Origin: CAYTSW01 sp964440605
Lineage (GTDB): Bacteria > Planctomycetota > Phycisphaerae > Phycisphaerales > UBA1924
DNA: 29,785 nucleotides
Reading direction: 5' to 3'
NCBI GenBank assembly: GCA_964440605.1
Contig: CAYTSW010000018.1
Coordinates: 1 to 29,785, forward strand
Made by a program: the position numbers and the translations under genes. The notes under the pieces are model-generated. The model was not told where the DNA came from. It ran no database searches and saw nothing but the letters and a program-made list of their open reading frames with translations. This document shows positions 15,538 through 21,938 of the stretch, one piece after another; position 1 is the stretch's first letter, and every line of letters begins with the position of its first letter.

Positions 15538-16191
15538 ATGGACGATCGGCTCTACAACGCGCTGCACGATCGGTGGGAGTCGCTGTGCGCGCGGGTGTCG
15601 GCGTTCGAGAACACCGAGCACTCGGAGATGACCTTCGACATGGTCCGCGCGATGTACGACCATCCGCCGCGGGCCTACCACAACCTCGAGCACATTCAGG
15701 ATTGCCTCACGACGTTCGACAACGTCACCGTGCTCGCCGACGAGCCCGATGTCATCGAGATGGCGCTGTGGCTGCACGACTCGATCTTCTTCCCCGAGCG
15801 GCCGGACAACGAGGCGCGGTCGGCCGACGCAACGCAGATGATCGCGGGGCTGTTGGGCTGTCCGCCGGAGTTCGTGCACCGCGTGCGCGAGCTGGTGATG
15901 GTGACGCGGCACGACTCGTGCCCCATGCCGGGCGACGGCGCGCTGATCTCCGACGTGGACCTCTCGATCCTCGGGCGACCGCCCGAGCGGTACGGCGCGT
16001 ACGCCAGCGCGATCCGCGAGGAGTTCGCCTTCGCCGACGAAGAGTCGTTCCGCGCGGGGCGCATCGCGTTCATCGAGCGCACGCTCGATCGGCCTTCGAT
16101 CTACGTCACGGCCTACATCCGCCAGCACCTCGAGCGCCAGGCTCGGGAGAATCTGGAGCGGGAGTTGGATGAGTTGTTGGGGGAGGAGTGA
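15538..16191 (+). CDS. HD-superfamily metal-dependent phosphohydrolase (COG4339-like)
   Basis: A 217-aa protein matching what I recall of the predicted HD phosphohydrolase group COG4339. The motif YHNLEHIQDCL (about 44-54) gives the first metal His pair, and ALWLHDSIFFP contains the HD doublet. A DATQMIAG segment with EF-x-HRVRELVMVTRHD follows, and SDVDLSILG carries the last Asp. Substrate is unknown. The C-terminal helix is highly charged (QHLERQARENLERELDELLGEE). The start at ATG 15538 fits the family, though no clear ribosome binding site is present; the frame is open further upstream. It converges on the GNAT gene across a hairpin cluster. Confidence 0.82.
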   Translation: MDDRLYNALHDRWESLCARVSAFENTEHSEMTFDMVRAMYDHPPRAYHNLEHIQDCLTTFDNVTVLADEPDVIEMALWLHDSIFFPERPDNEARSADATQMIAGLLGCPPEFVHRVRELVMVTRHDSCPMPGDGALISDVDLSILGRPPERYGAYASAIREEFAFADEESFRAGRIAFIERTLDRPSIYVTAYIRQHLERQARENLERELDELLGEE

Positions 16192-16213
16192 GTGGGGGGT
16201 CGACGTGGAAGCG

Positions 16214-16241
16214 CATTGATCTCGCAGGGCCGAAGTCAGTG
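16214..16241. repeat. dispersed hairpin repeat, copy 2 (degenerate)
   Basis: CATTGATCTCG and CGAAGTCAGTG around a CAGGGC loop. The arms pair with wobbles and one mismatch, so this looks like a decayed copy of the 16370 hairpin. It starts 22 nt after the HD gene stop. Confidence 0.55.
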
Positions 16242-16346
16242 GCGCTTGGCTGATCCGGCTTCTGCTGCGCAGTAGCCGGGCACCCGTGGGTGTTAGTGGC
16301 GTCTGGCTGTTCCGGCGTCTGCTGCGCAGGAGCCGGGCACCCGCAC
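16235..16346. repeat. tandem pair of 55-bp hairpin units
   Basis: Two direct copies, 16235-16289 and 16292-16346, are identical at about 46 of 55 positions. Each contains a 25-nt hairpin (16255-16279 and 16312-16336) of the form CCGGC-xT-CTGC-TGC-GCAG-xA-GCCGG. Each begins with GTYAGTGGCG, which also flanks the dispersed hairpins nearby. No coding frame is supported here. Confidence 0.7.
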
Positions 16347-16369
16347 CGCTCTGGGCCGTTCGGAAGAAG

Positions 16370-16397
16370 CACTGACCTCGCAGAGCCGAGGTCGGTG
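16370..16397. repeat. dispersed hairpin repeat, copy 3
   Basis: CACTGACCTCG and CGAGGTCGGTG form an 11-bp stem with one G-U pair around a CAGAGC loop. Compared with copy 1 it keeps the loop and the GTGGCAC flank. A further GTCAGTGGCACC at 16410-16421 overlaps the end of the GNAT gene. Confidence 0.7.
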
Positions 16398-16410
16398 GCA
16401 CCGTTGGTCG

Positions 16411-16992
16411 TCAGTGGCACCGATTGTCTGCTCTCCATTCGTAGAGCGAGCAGGTGGTGTCGTAGTAGTCGTCGGTGAGGCCGCGGTAGGTCATGCCAAC
16501 TTTGGTCAGGACGCGCCCGCTGGTGGGGTGGTCGGGGTGGGTCACGCCGATGACGCGTGTGAGATCGAGCCCTTCGGGTGATGCGGCCCACGCGAGCAGC
16601 GCGTGGGCGGCTTCGGTGGCGTAGCCGCGGTTCCAATGGTCGTGCGCCAGGCGGTAGCCGAGTTCCCAGATGTCGTCGGATCGTGGGGGGGCGTCGTAGT
16701 CGACGCCGGTGCGCGGCGTGGGGATGACGAGCCCGTCACCGATGAGTTCGCGCGTGGTGCGCAGGGTGAGGGCGAAGACGCACCCGCGCCGCTGCGCGCG
16801 CAGGCGGTCGCTGCGCTCGATGGTGGTGCGGACGCGTGTGAGGTCGCGCGGCGAGCCGTCGCCGATGTAGCGCATGACGCGCGGGTCGCGCATGATCGCG
16901 AGCATGGCCTGCTCGTCGTCGCTCGCGAGCGGGCGCAGCGTGAGGCGCTCGGTCTCAAGCCGCGGCGTCCAAAGACGAGCGCCCGCGGTCAC
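16411..16992 (-). CDS. GNAT N-acetyltransferase, RimJ/RimL type
   Basis: A 193-aa acetyl-CoA-dependent acyltransferase. ETERLTLRPLASDDEQAML and RDPRVMRYIGDG are typical of the RimJ/RimL group. The acetyl-CoA pyrophosphate loop is seen as HDHWNRGYATEAAHALLAWA, and the end VLTKVGMTYRG is the family's usual KxGF-like motif. Substrate (protein N-terminus, antibiotic or small molecule) cannot be told. It starts at GTG 16992, overlapping the stop of the upstream membrane-protein gene as GTGA, so the two are probably translated together. Confidence 0.9.
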   Translation of the reverse strand: MTAGARLWTPRLETERLTLRPLASDDEQAMLAIMRDPRVMRYIGDGSPRDLTRVRTTIERSDRLRAQRRGCVFALTLRTTRELIGDGLVIPTPRTGVDYDAPPRSDDIWELGYRLAHDHWNRGYATEAAHALLAWAASPEGLDLTRVIGVTHPDHPTSGRVLTKVGMTYRGLTDDYYDTTCSLYEWRADNRCH

Positions 16993-17837
16993 CGCACGCT
17001 CGCGGGGTCGACGCGCCGCGCGCCGAGGGCGACGGCGATCTTCTCGGCCGGGCCGTTGCGGCGCAGGATCAACGCGTTGGGGTGGTCGGGCAGGAAGACG
17101 ATGGCGTCGAGCACTTTTACGAGATCATCGGCGAGCGCGTCCTCGTCGAGCACGATCGCCATGAGCAGCGTCTCGTTCGCGCCCTTGAGCTGGATGATCT
17201 TGGGCAAGCGGTCGAGCGAGCCGCCCCCGGTGCCGGTCTGGGCGTAGCGGCCGACGAGGTCTCGGCTGGCGCCGATGACGCCGAGGTCGACATCGGCGAT
17301 CACCTTCGAACCGGCTGCGCGCTCGATCGCTTCGAAGTAGGCGAGCAGATCTTCGTCATCGATCGCCTGGTCCGCGGGCTCGGCGAGGTACCTGCGGATC
17401 TGCGTCGCGTTGCCCTGACGCCCCGCGACGAGCATCGCATCGACACGCGGGACCACCTGCGTCTGGAGCGGGACGAACTGGATCAGCCCCCCCACGACGA
17501 CCGAGCCTTGGAGCACGGTGCCGATGAGCCCGGCGAAGGTGCCGAGGACGGCGGCTGAGCGGCCCCGCGGCTTCTCGCCCTCGACGGGCTTCCCGCCGCC
17601 GAGCAGCGCGCCGAGCCCGAGGACGAAGGCCAGCAGGGAGAGCGAGCCGGTGATCACCAGCCCCCACATGGCCTCGGCGCTGACGAGCGCGGTGGCCAGC
17701 GTCGTGACAAGGCAGCCGGCGAGCCCGAGGACGCCCAGCAGCGCCGAGATGGCGGCGAGCCCGCTGCCGCGCGTCGCGGGGGCGTCGCCGCTGGCGTCGA
17801 TGTCGGGGGCGGGCGGAGTGCCGGAAGAATCGCTCAC
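16989..17837 (-). CDS. membrane protein of unknown function
   Basis: I do not recognise this 282-aa protein. After a polar, Pro/Asp-rich N-terminus there are about three hydrophobic helices (about 28-50 LAAISALLGVLGLAGCLVTTL, 57-82 WGLVITGSLSLLAFVLGLGALLGG, 97-122 AAVLGTFAGLIGTVLQGSVVVGGLI). A soluble domain of about 150 residues follows (RVDAMLVAGRQGNATQIRRYL, DLLAYFEAIERAAGSKVIAD, LLMAIVLDED). The pattern resembles DUF4190-like membrane proteins, but this is weak. The start at GTG 17837 has AAGGGG upstream. It is co-transcribed with the GNAT gene and divergent from rmuC. Confidence 0.7.
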   Translation of the reverse strand: MSDSSGTPPAPDIDASGDAPATRGSGLAAISALLGVLGLAGCLVTTLATALVSAEAMWGLVITGSLSLLAFVLGLGALLGGGKPVEGEKPRGRSAAVLGTFAGLIGTVLQGSVVVGGLIQFVPLQTQVVPRVDAMLVAGRQGNATQIRRYLAEPADQAIDDEDLLAYFEAIERAAGSKVIADVDLGVIGASRDLVGRYAQTGTGGGSLDRLPKIIQLKGANETLLMAIVLDEDALADDLVKVLDAIVFLPDHPNALILRRNGPAEKIAVALGARRVDPASVR

Positions 17838-17888
17838 GATGACACCCCTTGTGTCGGAGAGAGGCTGATCGGGCTGGAACACTGAACA

Positions 17889-17921
17889 CACACCAAACAC
17901 GCTCGGCTGGTGTGGTAGACT
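17889..17921 (+). promoter_or_regulatory. rmuC promoter with inverted repeat; possible leaderless start
   Basis: A -10-like TAGACT at 17916-17921 stands only 7 nt before the rmuC ATG, and no ribosome binding site is present, so the mRNA may start at the ATG itself. CACACCA (17889-17895) and TGGTGTG (17908-17914) form a 7-bp inverted repeat directly upstream of the -10, as an operator would. No good -35 hexamer is seen. Confidence 0.45.
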
Positions 17922-17928
17922 CAAGCGT

Positions 17929-19398
17929 ATGGACGCATGGCACATCGTGCTCGGGGTGGTCGCGGTTGCACTGGCGGCGGCTTTGGTGTGGATGTTCGCG
18001 GATCGCTCGCGGCTGTCGGGTCGGCTCGCGTTCCGCACGTCGCAGGTCGAAGAGGCTGAGCGTGCGCTCGAGCAGCAGAACGCGCGGTCGGAGGAGTTGG
18101 GCCGCAAGGTCGAAACGCTGACGGCGGACGCGACGCGCCTCAAGACGCAGCTCGAGGGACGTGAGGAAGCCGAGCGTCAGCGTGTCGAAGCGATCGAGTC
18201 GCGCTACCGCGATCGCGAGCGCGACATTGAGCGCCGGCTGAAAGAGCTCGACGCGCACTTCCAGAAGGCCTTCGATTCGGCGGCGGGGCGGGCGTTGCGG
18301 TCGTCCTCCGAGCAGTTCTTCAAGATGGCCGAAGACGCCTTCCGCAAGCATCAGCAGCTCGCCGACGCGTCGTTCGACAAGAAGCGCGAGACCTTCGGCC
18401 GCCTGATCGAGCCGATCAACGAGACGCTCAAAAAGACCGACGAGCGGCTGACGAAGCTCGACGAGAGCCGCAACCGCGGCGAAGCGGCGCTCCAGCAGCA
18501 CCTCAAGACGCTCAGCGAGCAGTCGATGGCGCTCAACGACCAGACGGCGAAGCTGGTGCAATCGCTGCGAGCGCCGCAGGTGCGCGGTCGGTGGGGTGAG
18601 ATGCAGCTCCGCCGCGTCGTCGAACTCGCGGGCATGGTCGAGCACTGCGACTTCACCGAGCAGCTCTCGGTCGCGAGCGCGGATGACAGCGCCTCGAAGC
18701 TGCGCCCGGACATGGTGGTGCGCCTGCCGGGGGAGCGGTGCATCGTGGTCGACGCCAAGGCGTCGCTCGCGGCGTATCTCGAGGCGATCGAGGCCGAGAG
18801 CGACGAGGCGCGGGCCGCGGCGCTCCAGCGTCACGCCCGCGCGATGCGCGCCCGCGTCGATGATCTGGCGAGCAAGGCCTACCAGAAGCACCTCAAGGAC
18901 GAAGGCGTCACGCCCGACTTCGCGGTGCTCTTCGTCCCGGGCGACCAGTTTCTCTCGGCGGCGCTCTCCAACCAGCCCGACCTCCTGGAGCACGCCGCGA
19001 GCCGGAGCATCATCCTGACCACGCCGGGCACGCTGATCGCGCTGCTCAAAGCGGTGGCGTTCGGCTGGTCGCAGGCGAACCTCGAAGAAGACGCGCGGGA
19101 GATCGTGCGCCTGGGTCAGGACCTCCACAACCGCGTGCGCATCCTGACCGATCACCTGTCCAAGGTGGGCAAGGGCCTGTCGAGCGCGGTGAGCAGCTAC
19201 AACGACGCGGTCGGGTCGTTGGAGCGGCGGTACCTGCCGCAGGCGCGAAAGATCGCCGAGCTCCCGGTGGTGGTGGATGCCAAGCCAGTGGATCGTCTCG
19301 AGCCGGTGGACGCGACGCCTTCAGCGGTGAACGACGAGGATCTGCCGCTGCTCGAGACGAAGCCGGCGTCGCCTGAGCGTGATGGCGCGACGCAGTAG
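17929..19398 (+). CDS. rmuC: DNA recombination protein RmuC family
   Basis: RmuC proteins are membrane-anchored, coiled-coil proteins with a nuclease-like core. In E. coli RmuC limits inversions at short inverted repeats. This 489-aa protein has an N-terminal helix (HIVLGVVAVALAAALVWMFA), a long coiled coil (about 35-210), then the conserved core: SLRAPQVRGRWGEMQLRRVVELAGM, RPDMVVRLPGERCIVVDAKASLAAYLEA, PDFAVLFVPGDQFLSAAL and TPGTLIALLKAVAFGWSQ. A disordered acidic tail ends the protein. The VDAK motif resembles a PD-(D/E)xK nuclease site. It is divergent from the membrane/GNAT pair. Confidence 0.95.
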   Translation: MDAWHIVLGVVAVALAAALVWMFADRSRLSGRLAFRTSQVEEAERALEQQNARSEELGRKVETLTADATRLKTQLEGREEAERQRVEAIESRYRDRERDIERRLKELDAHFQKAFDSAAGRALRSSSEQFFKMAEDAFRKHQQLADASFDKKRETFGRLIEPINETLKKTDERLTKLDESRNRGEAALQQHLKTLSEQSMALNDQTAKLVQSLRAPQVRGRWGEMQLRRVVELAGMVEHCDFTEQLSVASADDSASKLRPDMVVRLPGERCIVVDAKASLAAYLEAIEAESDEARAAALQRHARAMRARVDDLASKAYQKHLKDEGVTPDFAVLFVPGDQFLSAALSNQPDLLEHAASRSIILTTPGTLIALLKAVAFGWSQANLEEDAREIVRLGQDLHNRVRILTDHLSKVGKGLSSAVSSYNDAVGSLERRYLPQARKIAELPVVVDAKPVDRLEPVDATPSAVNDEDLPLLETKPASPERDGATQ

Positions 19399-19437
19399 GA
19401 GCGACGGCGGCGGTGAGGGCGTATACGCCGGGAGCGG

Positions 19438-20631
19438 TTAGAAGACCGATGCGGAGGGGTCGGCATCGCCGCGGTCCCAGTCGGCGTCGTCGTGCGGGGT
19501 GACGGTGGGGGAGTGTTGATCGGCGAGCTCGATAAGGCCTTGGCTGGCGGCGGTGCAGCCGCAGAGCGCGTGAAGGATGCGGGCGCCGACGTTGCCGTTC
19601 CAGTCGCGGTCGTTGTTGGTGGGGCTGACCTCGACGAGGTCGAAGCCGACGACGGATCGACCGGACCGAGCGAGGCCGACGAGGATCTCGCAGGCGCGGC
19701 CAAAGTTGAGCCCGCCGGGGACGGGCGTGCCGGTGCCGGGGCAGAGATAGGGCTGCAACCCGTCGATGTCGAAGGAGATGTAGACGTGCTCGGGGAGGGG
19801 GTCGATGGCTTCGGAGATGAGGGTGGTGAAGGCGCCGCCGTCGTCGAGGCGGCGCGACCAGGCGGCGTCGGTGCAGGTGATGCATCGGTCGCCCAGGCTG
19901 CCCGCGTAGGCGTCTTCCTGCGGTCCGACGTCGCGGATGCCGACCTGGACGATGCGCGCGACGCCCGGCAGTTCGTCGACGACGCGGCGCATGACCGAGG
20001 CGTGCGAGCGCTTCATGCCGAGGTAGGCCCGGCGCAAGTCGCGGTGCGCGTCGATCTGGAGCACGCCGATGCCTTCCTTGGCCTTGAGCGCTGTCGCGGC
20101 GTGCGCGGCGCAGGCGGCGATGGCGCCGAAGGAGAGGCCGTGCTCCCCACCGAGCAGGCCGGGGATCTTGCCTGCGCGGAGCACCTTCACGGTGGCGTCA
20201 TGGACGAGCGATTCGACCCACTCGGTCGTCTCGTCGACTTCACGCAGCAGCCGCACGAGGTCGGCGCGCTCGTCCTCGTACGTCACGCCGCCGGCCTCGG
20301 CGATCGGCAGCACGCACTCGCGCACGCGGCGCGAGCGTTCGCGCACCTCTGGGTCCATGGCGTCCAGATAGATGCCGGCCTTGTGCACCTCCCCGAACCG
20401 CGGTTCGTAGAGGTCGACCTGCAACGACGCATCGAGCACCGCCTGCGGGCCGTCGGCGGCGCCCTCGTGCCACGACACGGTCCCGTCGAAGGGTATGGGT
20501 GTGACGATGATGTTGGCGCGCTCCCGCGTCGTGGGGAGCCCGAACAGGTTGCCCGCGTAGACCGCGGGGGAATCGGTGTCGATGGATTCGGGTGTCAGGT
20601 CGGCGTGCGGATGCTCGTGATGGCGGGCCAT
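19438..20631 (-). CDS. arginase/agmatinase family ureohydrolase
   Basis: These enzymes use two Mn ions to split guanidino compounds into urea and an amine. The metal ligands are present: GGEH with His about 164, IDAHRD (Asp194, His196, Asp198) and SFDID. After the last pair the usual DP is QP, in SFDIDGLQPYLCPGTGTPVPGG; this residue is not a metal ligand. At 397 aa the protein is longer than usual (about 300-320), with an expanded N-terminal region. The preferred start at 20631 has GGAAG 6 nt upstream; the frame extends to 20664. Agmatinase is more likely than arginase, but another guanidino substrate is possible. It is divergent from fliS. Confidence 0.9.
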   Translation of the reverse strand: MARHHEHPHADLTPESIDTDSPAVYAGNLFGLPTTRERANIIVTPIPFDGTVSWHEGAADGPQAVLDASLQVDLYEPRFGEVHKAGIYLDAMDPEVRERSRRVRECVLPIAEAGGVTYEDERADLVRLLREVDETTEWVESLVHDATVKVLRAGKIPGLLGGEHGLSFGAIAACAAHAATALKAKEGIGVLQIDAHRDLRRAYLGMKRSHASVMRRVVDELPGVARIVQVGIRDVGPQEDAYAGSLGDRCITCTDAAWSRRLDDGGAFTTLISEAIDPLPEHVYISFDIDGLQPYLCPGTGTPVPGGLNFGRACEILVGLARSGRSVVGFDLVEVSPTNNDRDWNGNVGARILHALCGCTAASQGLIELADQHSPTVTPHDDADWDRGDADPSASVF

Positions 20632-20669
20632 GGCGGTCTTCCGGGGTGGGCGAACGGCGACCAAACAAT

Positions 20670-20694
20670 GAGCCGCGCAGGAGGTGCGCGGCTC
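20670..20694. promoter_or_regulatory. hairpin presenting AGGAGGT in its loop
   Basis: A perfect 9-bp stem (GAGCCGCGC, GCGCGGCTC) closes the 7-nt loop AGGAGGT, which is a full Shine-Dalgarno sequence. It lies in the 155-bp region between the divergent ureohydrolase and fliS genes. On the plus strand the loop is 22 nt before an in-frame ATG (20708) of fliS. Confidence 0.5.
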
Positions 20695-20785
20695 TCACGC
20701 CGGGGGGATGGCGGGCCGCGCACGTTATGCCAACTCACGCCCTCACGCGATCAAGATGCCGCTCGCGCAGGCCGATCACTCCCGC

Positions 20786-21379
20786 ATGGCGTTCGACGTC
20801 AACAACCCGTACTTTCGGACCAAGGTGATGACCGCCTCCCGCGAGGAGCTCCGACTGCTCCTGCTCGACGGGTGTCTGCATTTCATCGACGTGGGCACCG
20901 AGGGGCTCGAAACAAAGAACTACGAGAAGGTCTACGAGGGCTACTCCCAGGCCAAGGCGATCGTGATGGAGCTCATCAACGCCTTGCGTCCGGAGGTCGC
21001 CCCGGAGTTGTGCGAGAAGCTCTCGGCGCTGTACACCTACATCTACAAGCTCCTCGTCGAGGCCGGCTTCGAGAAGGATCCGGAGAAGGCGCGCCAGGCG
21101 CGCCAGCTCGTGGAGTTCGACCGCGAAACCTGGCGCATGCTGATGGAGCAGATCAAGGCGGGCGGTTCCCTGGACGCCGAAGCCCATGCCCAGGCGATGC
21201 CCGATGCGGTCGACCTCGAGAGCGCGTCCAAGGCCGGGCATGCCGGCATCAACGCCGCGGACCTCGAGGCCGCGAACAAGGCCATGCCCAAGCCCAACGT
21301 TCCCGCGCGAGGCACGGGCACCTACGGCCCGCCCAACGCACACCGCCCGAGCGGTCGCGGCTTGTCCATCCGGGGCTGA
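20786..21379 (+). CDS. fliS: flagellar export chaperone FliS
   Basis: FliS binds the flagellin C-terminus in the cytoplasm and keeps it unpolymerised until export. The family pattern is clear: NPYFRTKVMTASREELRLLLLDGCLHFIDVG, then EKVYEGYSQAKAIVMELINALR, LCEKLSALYTYIYKLLVEAG and a final helix RQLVEFDRETWRMLMEQI. FliS usually ends near residue 125-135; here a further 65 residues of Ala/Pro-rich, likely disordered sequence follow. The start is uncertain: ATG 20786 best fits the family, with in-frame alternatives at 20756, 20708 and GTG 20684. No fliD or flagellin gene is adjacent. Confidence 0.88.
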   Translation: MAFDVNNPYFRTKVMTASREELRLLLLDGCLHFIDVGTEGLETKNYEKVYEGYSQAKAIVMELINALRPEVAPELCEKLSALYTYIYKLLVEAGFEKDPEKARQARQLVEFDRETWRMLMEQIKAGGSLDAEAHAQAMPDAVDLESASKAGHAGINAADLEAANKAMPKPNVPARGTGTYGPPNAHRPSGRGLSIRG

Positions 21380-21411
21380 GGCGGCCGCGCTCGACGAGCA
21401 TCACTCGACCC

Positions 21412-21447
21412 TAAAAAAACGACCCGGCGTCACGACGACGCCGGGTC
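21412..21447 (-). terminator. minus-strand Rho-independent terminator 1
   Basis: An 11-bp perfect stem at 21421-21431 and 21437-21447 (GACCCGGCGTC, GACGCCGGGTC) is flanked on its left by seven As at 21413-21419. Read on the minus strand this is a GC hairpin followed by seven Us. It lies 41 nt after the fliS stop, but its polarity suits a transcript coming from the right. Confidence 0.7.
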
Positions 21448-21835
21448 CGTCACGGTGTGTGCCGCACACTTGACACACCGCGATCTCGAGGAGAATCGGC
21501 CGGACCTCAGGGCCCCTCTGCGCCCCGAGGTCCAAAAAAACGCCGACGGCTCGCGGCGCCCGATCGCTGGCCTCGCCCAACACGAAGGACGAGGCCGAGG
21601 GGAGAGTCGATCGCGGCGGAGCTGAGAAAGGAGAGACTCGTCGAACAAGCCGCCGGCGTTGGGTCGGAAGGCGATCGGCGATCAACCGATCGCGAGGCCA
21701 ACCGGGGGGCGTCGGCGGGTATTCCTGAGGCGAGTGACGCCGCCGGGCGAAACGTGAGGCGGGGGTAGATCGGCGATCTACAGAAGCCTGCCCGTGTCCG
21801 GGGGTTGTTGCGCCGAACGGACCGCGCGTTCACCC
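21448..21835. other. intergenic region with structured segment, no recognised gene
   Basis: No coding frame here is convincing. The segment 21448-21533 can fold into several stems, for example CGGTGTG with CACACCG, and GGACCTC (21502-21508) with GAGGTCC (21527-21533). It lies between two A7 tracts that both look like minus-strand terminator tails. A small minus-strand RNA is possible. Nothing recognisable is seen from 21560 to 21835. Confidence 0.4.
21534..21558 (-). terminator. possible minus-strand terminator 2
   Basis: Seven As (21534-21540) are followed by CGCCG-acggctcg-CGGCG (21541-21558). On the minus strand this is a short 5-bp hairpin and seven Us. The stem is weaker than that of terminator 1. 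Confidence 0.4.
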
Positions 21836-21863
21836 TTGCATTCTCATCACTCAGGGTTAGAGT
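21836..21863 (+). promoter_or_regulatory. probable promoter of the first beta-helix gene
   Basis: TTGCAT (21836-21841) and TAGAGT (21858-21863) are spaced by 16 nt and match the sigma-70 consensus at 4 of 6 positions each. They lie about 75 nt before the ATG at 21939. Confidence 0.45.
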
Positions 21864-21938
21864 CGGGGTGTGCCGTCCGGGCGGCGAGCGGCGGGCGGCG
21901 GGCGGTGGAGCGGGTTCGCAAAGGAGAGGCGGAGAGCG

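Noticed and set aside
17356..19155. 599-codon minus-strand frame
   Set aside because: Antisense to rmuC, whose motifs are complete; no family resemblance.
19492..21414. 640-codon plus-strand frame
   Set aside because: Shadow of the ureohydrolase and of fliS; no motifs and no start signal.
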